Origin: Adiantum capillus-veneris
Taxonomy: Eukaryota > Streptophyta > Polypodiopsida > Polypodiales > Pteridaceae
Reading direction: 5' to 3'
Length of the DNA: 64,000 bases
Assembly (NCBI GenBank): GCA_014529385.2
Contig: CM043958.1
Coordinates: 145,133,234-145,197,233 of the forward strand
The notes under the pieces were generated by a model. It ran no database searches, was not told the origin of the DNA, and saw nothing but the letters and a program-made list of their open reading frames with translations. Positions 57,060-64,000 of this stretch are shown here, piece by piece. The position numbers and the translations under genes are program-made. How positions within the stretch are numbered: the first letter of the stretch is position 1; the number at the start of each line of letters is the position of its first letter.

Positions 57060-58190
57060 GGATCCTATTGCACTCAGTAGCCCAAAGTTAGCAATCTTTA
57101 CACATTAGCTGATAAACTAAGTTTTAACTATCCCATTGACTTGAAAATTGAAACATGAGCTCAAGAGGGACTAAGGATGCTCTTTAAGTGAAAACAGTAG
57201 GATTTGTGATGCAAAATAATCCTAAAGACGCGTAGTATGTCTTTTTCATTAGAATGATTTGAAACTTGACATGATGATAGCTTATGACGTGTACATCACA
57301 GCTATGTGCTTGGATTTTGATTTAGACACCAAAAAGTGCAATTTTGGACTATTTTAGGCTTCTTGGTATACAAATGGGTAGGATGTTCTGTAATGATAAG
57401 CGAATGGTATCCAAATGACTTGAAACTTGACATGTAGGCTTCTTGTAGCATGTTGATCACATTCATGATGTCAAACTTTGCTCAGTAAGTTAAAATGACC
57501 CTGAAGACATACTACACGTAGGATGTCTTTTTGCTCAGAATTGCATGAAACTTGTCAGTGTGATAGGGCATAGGCTGTGGATCATCACCATGGTCTTAGA
57601 TTTGGATTTGGATAAGTTTTGAGGGTAGGAAGACCATTTTTTGTGCCTTAGAGTATGAAAAGTCCATCTATGGAGCTATGAGGCCAAAAAGTGATCTGTT
57701 TTGCTTGAAACTTGGTGGGTGGGCTTGTATGAATGTCATAAAGATGTTTGAAGATAAAAAAAACCACCTAGAGGTCATTTCAAGCTTGGAGACATACTAC
57801 GCGTAGTATGTCTTTTTCATGATTTTGAAGATGTGACCTCAAAGTTAGCTTTGACATGTTATGAAGAGTGTGTGGTTCAAGTTTCACTTGATTTGGATCA
57901 TTTCTGATAGGTCTATGACCATTTCTTGCCTCTATGCTCTGACTTTGTGTTTGTTGATGCATAAGAGGTCAAACTTGGTCCAAATGGAGTGAAACTTGAG
58001 GGATTAGATGTAAATGACATGTAGAGGCTGTGTGTATGGCTGAATGATGAGTTGGGTGCCCAAAAGTGGCCTTGAGACATCCTACGTGTAGGATGTCTCC
58101 TGTGCATTTTTTTGGAGCAAATCCTACTACTATGTGCATATGACCTTCCTAAGTCCCCTTTGTGCCTTATTTCAATTAAAAAATCAAATG
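57060..58190 (-). repeat. 285-bp-period tandem array with a palindrome in each unit
   Basis: Palindrome centres fall at about 57230, 57516, 57801 and 58086, giving spacings of 286, 285 and 285 bp. The copy at 57790-57813 is a perfect 24-base palindrome built from AGACATACTACG and its complement. Those at 57505-57528 and 58074-58099 have one or two mismatches. The first (about 57225-57242) has lost part of its left arm. The DNA between is clearly related (repeated TGAAACTTGACATG and TTGGATTTTGATTTAGA-like text) but only about 60-65% alike. It lies between integrase and the accessory protein. Confidence 0.88.
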
Positions 58191-58191
58191 G

Positions 58192-58742
58192 TTAGTTAGA
58201 AACTCCCTTCTTGGCTTTCAGAGCCTCAAAGGCAATTTTTGACTCTTGGAGCGCTTTTCCGCGATGAAATTTCTTGATGATGACCAGCATAGCTTTATAA
58301 ACCCTTGGAGGACCTTGCCCTGTGGTTCTTGTTTGCTTTGGCTTCACCTGAGCTTCGTTTGGCGATTTGTTGCTTTGGAAGCACCCATGATTGCGTTTGC
58401 ATGCCCCCGATGATTTGTAATGGTCTACCACCATAGGACTTGGTTGTTGAAGGCCTTGGTAAGCCGCTCATGAAGTTTGGTGGCAAACGGATGTCTCACT
58501 TGGCTGTGAGAGCCAAGTGACGCTTTGCGTTTTCGATGTCGTTTTCGAATCTTAGGCCTGCTTTGGGCAGCCTTACGGCCATGTGGCCTATGTAGCCTTG
58601 TAGAGCTCGTTGAGAAGCTCCTACCCATGAGTTTTGGTATCATTCGGGTCACTTTTACCGGATTTTCCTCTTTGTGGCCTCTTGCAGGGCTTGAGATGTT
58701 AGGGTTTTTTCCGTTGCATTCTTGCCTCCTTTGGGCATCCAA
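58192..58742 (-). pseudogene. Two small basic ORFs after gypsy-4 integrase
   Basis: The first frame (58742-58425, 105 codons) is Arg/Lys/Ser-rich: PHGRKAAQSRPKIRKRHRKR and KASLGSHSQVRH. The second (58434-58192, 80 codons) overlaps its end at ATGGTGGTAG and reads QGPPRVYKAMLVIIKKFHRG and KALQESKIAFEALKAKKG. They may be one ancestral basic protein with a frame change, or two overlapping genes. I do not recognise the family. The charge suggests nucleic-acid binding, which is inference only. Confidence 0.45.
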
Positions 58743-59068
58743 GATTGGTCTCCTAAGCTAAGGTGAACCTCCTATGAAGTCTTGTTGGTATTGGGTTAGC
58801 CGTTAGGTGGCTACCTATGCTTACAGGCCTCTACCCTGCAAACCCAGTTGGAGTTCTATGCTAGTCTTGGCGACAAAACATCAAATATACATGAAGAGCA
58901 TAAGGTGTTGAGTCTACCTCTCATATCTAGTGCTGTCGGGTGCCTGTGTGTGGCATATCAGCTACTGGAAGTCCTGTGCGCTCTAGGTGGCTAGAGCTCT
59001 CTCTCACAGTGGAATAGTAGAAATGAGGGGGTGAAAAAATCTTATAATGGGGGTCCCCGAACCATTTT
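58743..59068. other. gypsy-4 non-coding stretch 3' of integrase
   Basis: There is no open frame of note and no repeat. It separates the integrase C-terminus from the basic ORFs. Confidence 0.5.
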
Positions 59069-59803
59069 TCATGAAATTTGACTTCGTTTTGCAATGCGTT
59101 CTTTTGCTTCTGCTTGTGCTTCTTCTCTTACCCTCTGTTTCTCCTTTGTTCGTTGTCTTTCGTGATGGATTTGTTGAAGCATCTCCTGTGTTAGTGGTAA
59201 ATGATACTTTTTTAACCGACATCCACTAATCCAATTTGGCATTTCTTCACCTTCCAATGTTGCAAGTTTGATGGCTCCGCTTTGTGATAAGTCACTAATC
59301 ACAAAGGGTCACTAATCACAAAGGGTCCCATGCCCTTGATTCTGATACAATTTTAGTCAAATCTGTTTTATTTGTGGCCTCAGTTTGTCCATTTGCTTGT
59401 GGATGATATGGAGCAGATTTTTTATATATGACCATGAATTCCTCTAGCAGGTATTCATTGACTTCATTAAGAAAATGTGTTCCTTGATCACTGACAATGT
59501 CTACTATAATCCGTATCTTACAAAGACATTCTCATACAAAATTTGTGCATTGGTCCTTGCATCTGCTTTTTGGGTCGCTTTGGCTTCAGCTTATTTTGTG
59601 TGATAGTCCGTAGCCACGATGATATAGTGGGTATGGGTGCAATACGCAGGGGGTGAAATAGGCCCCACAAAATCAATTCCTCGTTTTGCAAATGTCCGTG
59701 CTCCCATCATTGGCCGTAGTGGAATCTCATCTCTTTTTATCAGCACTTTAGTGCGCTGACATGCGTCACAACGCTTTACAAATTCATCAACATCCATGTG
59801 CAA
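59069..59803 (-). pseudogene. gypsy-4 integrase core and C-terminus, internally deleted
   Basis: 59803-59591 reads FVKRCDACQRTKVLIKRDEI and KRGIDFVGPISPPAY, with the first catalytic Asp, then IIVATDYHTK. Frameshifted text down to about 59340 gives IVSDQGTHFLNE, AVYKKSAPYHPQANG-like and QTEATNKT, so the D and E regions are recognisable. About 150 codons that should follow are missing. The C-terminal segment (59302-59069) reads SGAIKLATLEGEEMPNWISG and CRLKKYHLPLTQEMLQQIHH. A 17-bp exact tandem duplication at 59292-59325 adds a shift. Integrase inserts the cDNA into the genome, and this copy cannot. Confidence 0.85.
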
Positions 59804-60468
59804 TGTAAGCCACCATATCCCCGCGGTTAAGAAAATTTTGCTGTCTTATCACCTGAAAAATAGCCTCCACTTATTCCTCCATGTGCATGTTCTAGAATCA
59901 GCAGGTATTCACTTTCACTTGCACAGATTCTAAGTTGATTGTCATTTCCTCGCTTGTAGAGTTGATTTTCAATTAAATTAAAGTCTCGAGCCTCCCACTC
60001 TATAGCCCTTTGTCGTATTTTTGTTGTGTTTTCAAGAAATGTCCTTGTTGTTAAGAAATCCATAATATATTGACTCCATGCATGTGCAATGGTTACCTGA
60101 AACAATGTCACGTGATCCACCGGTCATTTGGCACTACATATAATACATTTGTTAACATCAGCATGTGTGTCAGCATACATAGTTGGCCAATATACTCCTA
60201 AGTGTTTCAATCTTTGGTGTGTTTTCATTGTTGAACAATGAAATGCACAGTCTTGGACGTGCGCTTCCTCAAGATAAAACTCAAATTCGTTTGGATTTAT
60301 ACATAAGCGTAGAACTTTGTCCGATCCTAGATGGTATAATCGTCCCGCAATCAATTGAAAGTTTTTTGTTTGTCGAAATGTTTGTTGTGTGGATCCTTCT
60401 TCCTTTTTATGAAATCTACCTCCAAAGGAAAGAATGCTAACAATTTTCTGAGACCATTTGGGTATCAT
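59804..60468 (-). pseudogene. gypsy-4 duplicated HHCC (H2C2) pre-integrase modules
   Basis: Two consecutive modules share one pattern. Module 1 (60468-60124) has WSQKIVSILSFGGRF, FQLIAGRLYHLGSDKVLRLC, YLEEAH, YWPTMYADTHADVNKCIICS. Module 2 (60120 to about 59760) has WSQYIMDFLTTRTF, FNLIENQLYKRGNDNQLRIC, ILEHAHGG and, in the next frame, HMDVDEFVKRCDACQ. Each carries the His-His-Cys-Cys zinc set expected once in a gypsy integrase. A stop lies at the junction (about 60121) and a shift near 59820. Confidence 0.8.
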
Positions 60469-60568
60469 TTCAATATTGAAAAGATAAGCATCAGGTATGT
60501 CATCATCGATTCCTTCAGGAGCTTTCCCGTTGTGTAGCCTTGAAAGATGATCCGTTCGTAGATGCGTT

Positions 60569-61612
60569 TTACCCTTTTTTTACTACCAGTGTGAAGTCAA
60601 ACTCTAGCAATATAATAAACCAGCGCACAATTCTCCCGGAATTGCATGGTCTATTTACTAGATACAGAAGAGCTTGATGATCTGTGAAGAACACAAATTT
60701 GTTTGCAAGCAGATAATGCCGAAATTTCTTTACAGCATTTATCATTCCTAATCCCTCTCTTTCAGTGGTGGTGTAGTTCTTTTCTGCACTATTTAGCTGT
60801 TGACTCACATAACAAACTAAGAAATCCATTGTTCCATCTCTCGGTTGAGCCAGAATACTCCCAATTGCGTATGCAGAGGCATCAATGTGAACATGGAATA
60901 TCTTTTCCCAATTTGGTGCTTTAAGTACAGGTGATGATACAAGGCTTTCCTTAAGCTTTTTTAATGAAGTTTCACACTCCTCAATCCAGTCCAAACTGAC
61001 TAATAAGCGATATAGTGGTTGTGCAATGACCACATACATATATATGAATCTTCGATAATATCCACAGTGTCCCATGAAAGATTGTACCTGTTTGGCATTA
61101 GTAGGCCTGGGCAAGTCTACTATGACTCTAATTTTGTCTAGGTCAGTAGTTATGCCATTTCTTGAGACAATATGTCCTAAGATGCGGCCTTGCCTTACCA
61201 TAAAAATGCACTTTTCCGGGTTGAGACAGATTCGATATGTTCTGCACTTCTCAAATACCTTTTGTAAATGGTCAATGTGTTCTTCTCGAATAAGAGAGTG
61301 GACACAGAGATCATCCATATATATTTCTAAAAATATTCTTAGGTATTCTTTGAATGCATGAGTCATTAACCTTTGGAAGGTGGCTGGGGCTTTGGTTAGG
61401 CCAAAAGGCATAACTCTATATGCATATATGCCCCATTCTGTGGAAAATGCGGTTTTGTGTTGATCCTCTATTACAATTTCCAATTGGTTGTACCCCGAAA
61501 ACCCATCCAGAAATGAATAGGCATGTTTTCCCCCGCTACTCTCTCAAGCACATGTTCTGTGATTGGCAAGGGATAATTATCCCTTACTGTTGCTGCGTTT
61601 ACCTTTTTGAGG

Positions 61613-61614
<2 letters not shown>
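60569..61614 (-). pseudogene. gypsy-4 reverse transcriptase palm and RNase H
   Basis: After the CA repeat the RT continues VNLKKVNAATVRDNYPLPIT (61610-61550). After a shift near 61490 comes a 304-codon frame: DQHKTAFSTEWGIYAYRVMP, FGLTKAPATFQRLMTHAF, catalytic IYMDDLCVHS, CIFMVRQGRILGHIVSRNGI and FMGHCGYYRRFI. RNase H follows with HVHIDASAYAIGSILAQPRD, YTTTEREGLGMINAVKKFRH and FFTDHQALLYLVNRP. All catalytic residues I can check are present. It ends near 60569, with integrase zinc modules next. Confidence 0.9.
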
Positions 61615-61668
<54 letters not shown>

Positions 61669-62203
61669 ACTTTCTGTTTTTTTTGGGGACAACCACAATG
61701 GGTGACACCCAATCTATATGCTCGATTTCATAGATGAATTCGGCATCCTTCAGCTTGTCAATCTCTTCTTTAATTTGTTTAGCAAATGTGTCATTATATG
61801 TGTAAGGACGTTGTTTGCTTGGTTTGGCATCTGACTTTAACGGAATTGTATGTTGGCATATCGATGGATCAACTCCCTTGAGGTCTTTGTAAGACCATGC
61901 AAACACATCTTTATACTTCTTGAGAAGTTGTGTTAGTATTTCTTCTTCTTCATGCCCTAAATCAGTTGCTATATAGACAGGCTGAGGCTCTTCGCCTGGC
62001 GCAGCGAGGTCAATTCGTTTTGCATTTTCCGGCCCATTGTAAGATTCCTGGTTTATTCTTTCCCTTATTGGTGGCGTTATTATGATTTTTCTGTCTTGGA
62101 TTGTGAATTTTCGATAGTGGGATGGTACATCCATGTTTTCTTTTTTTGAATCCTCCTTACCTTCACTTTCTACCTCAATAGTCATACCTCTCGTAACGTC
62201 CAA
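61577..62203 (-). pseudogene. gypsy-4 RT N-terminus broken by a coding microsatellite
   Basis: The frame reads FTIQDRKIIITPPIRERINQ, ILTQLLKKYKDVFAWSYKDL, CQHTIPLKSDAKPSKQRPYT, EEIDKLKDAEFIYEIEHIDW and VSPIVVVPKKNRKLRVCV, the normal entry into gypsy RT. It then enters a GT repeat (61615-61665) that replaces the short VCV-coding GTGTGTGTG. The tract leaves the frame shifted by one, so translation ends in a foreign tail instead of continuing to VNLKKVNAAT. Confidence 0.9.
61615..61665 (-). repeat. (CA/GT)n, 51 bp, inside RT coding sequence
   Basis: This is a pure dinucleotide run located exactly at the conserved RVCV codons of gypsy RT. Confidence 0.97.
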
Positions 62204-62319
62204 TTAAGTTCTTGGTATTTCTTCTTACGCTCCATTTTGGTCTACTCAGGATCTTTTGTCTTTTCACGTTTTGATTGTTGAGATCTTCTTGAATTTGTTT
62301 CCGTTTTAGTTTTCCAGGC

Positions 62320-63288
62320 TTATTTTATGTCCTCATGTGTCCTTTTCCCTCGAACTCTTGAGAATTTCCCTGATATTTTGTCTTTTACACAATCCTCTGC
62401 CTTGACTAGCATTAGATAGTGCGTTTTGTATTTTATCCTGGGCATCGGGTTTTCTCTAACCTCGTTTTCTGCTCTTTTTTTTCTATAGCGTTCCTGGCGT
62501 TTAGGGTGTTGATTTGCAAAATCATAAAACTTGATATCTGCGGTTGTTTCCCTACTCTCGCTTGAGCTGTCTGAACACTCGTTATCTGCATCGTTACTTA
62601 ATTTCATATGCTCAGAGGAGTCATAAAACTCTTCTTGTCCTGGTGAGTCTACATTCTCATCTCCTATTGGTATCAGGTTTACCATGTAATAGGGTAGCAC
62701 ATCATAGCCGTCCTTATCGCAAAATTTTGTTGTTGGGCTATCTGTAATGGCACAGACATCCAACGTTGCTAGTATGTGATCCCATTCCATAGGTTCTAAT
62801 GCATCTTCATGAAAAGGTTCCGGAATATAATCCTTGTCTTCAATAGCTCTTTCTAAGATGCATTCCTCTCTTTTCAAGCTCCCACATTGTGAAGCTCCAC
62901 ACATCCATAGCTCTTTTTTCTGCCCTAACCATGCTGGGAGTTCGGACTTTGCCAACGTAGCCGAATCAAACTCTTCGACTGGTGTCTGGTTCACATCTTT
63001 GTAACTATGGTCTTTTAGGTATATTTTGGTTGTAGTCTCCCCACGCCTGAGGTATATGTGGTCATAACCCCAATCCTGTACCATCTTTAATTGTCTCATG
63101 AACGGTCTTCCCAACATGATCTCGTAATTGTTCTTTTTGCCGAAATCAACTATTGCAAATGTATGCTCATACTCGATTCCGCAAGAGGTGACAATTACTT
63201 TTTCTAAACGTCCCCTAGAGGCTTTTCCATGAACCCATCTGTCAGTTGTAATTTCATTATGGTTGCTCTCAAAGCCGGTTTTCCCCAT
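62320..63288 (-). pseudogene. gypsy-4 protease C-terminal part and acidic linker
   Basis: This 322-codon frame opens out of frame with the protease start (both encode the same DNA near 63204-63288, marking a shift). It continues VTSCGIEYEHTFAIVDFGKK and YEIMLGRPFMRQLKMVQDWG, the usual end of a gypsy aspartic protease. The rest is an acidic, low-complexity linker (YDSSEHMKLSNDADNECSDS, SSSESRETTADIKFYDF) with a basic end (KRQERYRKKRAENEVR). Such linkers lie between protease and RT in this type of element. Confidence 0.8.
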
Positions 63289-63671
63289 TTTTTCCAGATT
63301 TCTTTTGTGGCGATAGCAACTCCCGCTCCACTGTCGAGAATAGCCTTGGATACTACTCCCTGGAATTCTACTGGTAGTGTGGTATTTCCATCTTCTCCTT
63401 CACAATATTCTCCAACCTTGTTTAAAGGTACAGGCCTAGTGTTCTGTTGAGGCTTGTCCAATTCTCTGATCCCTTATTGAATTCTCAAGGTAGGGTCTTT
63501 TACTCCAAATTTTTTTAAGCATTTGCCTATTGTGGTCCACATGTTTGTTCCTAACCTCAAGAGTTCGGCTAACGCGATTGTGCATGCCACCGGGGTGGAC
63601 AGTAACTCAATCAACCCTTGTGAATCCATTACTCTGTTGGGAGAAACTCTTTGAGATGGGATTGCTCTCAC
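63204..63671 (-). pseudogene. gypsy-4 protease N-terminal part
   Basis: Two in-frame pieces are split by a stop near 63475. The first is RAIPSQRVSPNRVMDSQGLI with ALAELLRLGTNMWTTIGKCL. The second is GEYCEGEDGNTTLPVEFQGV followed by AILDSGAGVAIATKEIWKKW. DSGAG is the aspartic protease active site. The frame is lost near 63240, where the following frame takes over. Confidence 0.8.
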
Positions 63672-63715
63672 TTCAGACTTAGCTTCATACTCCCCTAGGT
63701 AAGAGGGTAGAGTTT

Positions 63716-63997
63716 TTAGCGAGTCAGGTTGGCTGTGCCCCGAGCTAATTGACCCCTGGTCCCCCCTTGTGAATGCATATCAAAGTTCATTTGTGATCTT
63801 GCCTCAAATTCTTCAATGGGAGATAAGATCTCATTTTTCTCCTTCTTGGTGCGATTTAGTTGGTGGTTCACCCTATTAGCTTCATTTGCTTCCTGGATTT
63901 GCTTCCACATGTCACCTAGACTCTCACACTCTTTATCCATCCCCGCCGATGTTTTAGGTTGGAAACCATCAAATGTCTCATCAGTTGTATTTGGCAC
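63716..63997 (-). pseudogene. gypsy-4 gag-side fragment, cut by the window edge
   Basis: The 93-codon frame reads CESLGDMWKQIQEANEANRV and NEILSPIEEFEARSQMNFDM. Its location upstream of protease implies Gag or the Gag-protease linker. It is polar and probably helical. I see no zinc knuckle. Its true start is likely beyond 64000. Confidence 0.5.
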
Positions 63998-64000
63998 TAT

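Larger units (their letters stand above)
52595..64000 (-). mobile_element. gypsy-4: large Ty3/gypsy element with accessory ORF, 5' end outside window
   Basis: The 3' LTR (52595-53524), polypurine tract and over 10 kb of internal region are present. Pol order is protease, RT, RNase H, integrase. Downstream of integrase lie basic ORFs, a 285-bp palindrome array and a large accessory coding region, so this resembles Tat/Athila-type elements in having extra coding sequence 3' of pol. It inserted into the PPR array: the left flank CACTC (52590-52594) breaks the repeated phrase GTGCACTCCATGAGA. It is heavily frameshifted and not functional. Confidence 0.9.

Noticed and set aside
57060-58190. CRISPR-like array
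   Set aside because: The period is 285 bp, the units are related throughout, and this is plant DNA. It is a diverged tandem repeat inside a retroelement.

Overview
The window is plant nuclear repeat DNA. The evidence is initiator-Met tRNA primer sites (TGGTATCAGAGC type), a chromodomain gypsy element, Ty1/copia elements, a decayed PLS-type PPR array, an intronless RPL19 copy and a degenerate minisatellite rich in TTAGGG. The PPR and gypsy styles remind me of ferns or other non-seed vascular plants, but that is an impression from memory and not a test. I find no intact cellular gene. Almost all recognisable coding sequence belongs to retrotransposons or to pseudogenes.

Layout. 1-5561: spacer with AT and CT microsatellites, a TATA-like site and a telomere-like minisatellite (4000-4915). 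5562-6785: solo gypsy LTR with ATTAA target duplication (TSD). 7531-22011: decayed copia element (copia-1, +), split by a young, nearly intact chromodomain gypsy element (gypsy-1, -, 11713-20486, TSD AAAGA). 23581-30728: second member of the same copia family (copia-2, +), with most of pol deleted and a 2.77-kb Del/Tekay-like solo LTR (25697-28470, TSD ATTTT) in its leader. 32346-37523: complete but mutated copia element of another family (copia-3, -, TSD AATAA). 37.5-50.4 kb: spacer with an inverted-repeat pair, an RPL19 retropseudogene, a perfect long hairpin, a tandemly duplicated LINE RT fragment, an old gypsy RT relic and a minisatellite. 50390-52594: PPR repeat pseudogene (-). 52595 to beyond 64000: a large gypsy element (gypsy-4, -) inserted in the PPR array.

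Gypsy-4 is the most unusual object. Its order on the minus strand is gag/protease, acidic linker, RT-RNase H, two consecutive HHCC integrase zinc modules, damaged integrase, small basic ORFs, a 285-bp-period array in which each unit carries a near-perfect palindrome, and then about 1160 codons of accessory coding sequence (N-terminal domain, basic/Pro-rich region, about 300-residue coiled coil, C-terminal domain), followed by the polypurine tract and 3' LTR. Its 5' LTR and most of gag lie outside the window.

Relative ages from the sequence: gypsy-1 LTRs differ at about 14 of 1607 positions by eye (about 0.9%), copia-3 LTRs at about 11 of 227 (about 5%), and copia-2 LTRs by roughly 20%. Gypsy-1 is therefore the youngest dated insertion, consistent with its nesting in copia-1.
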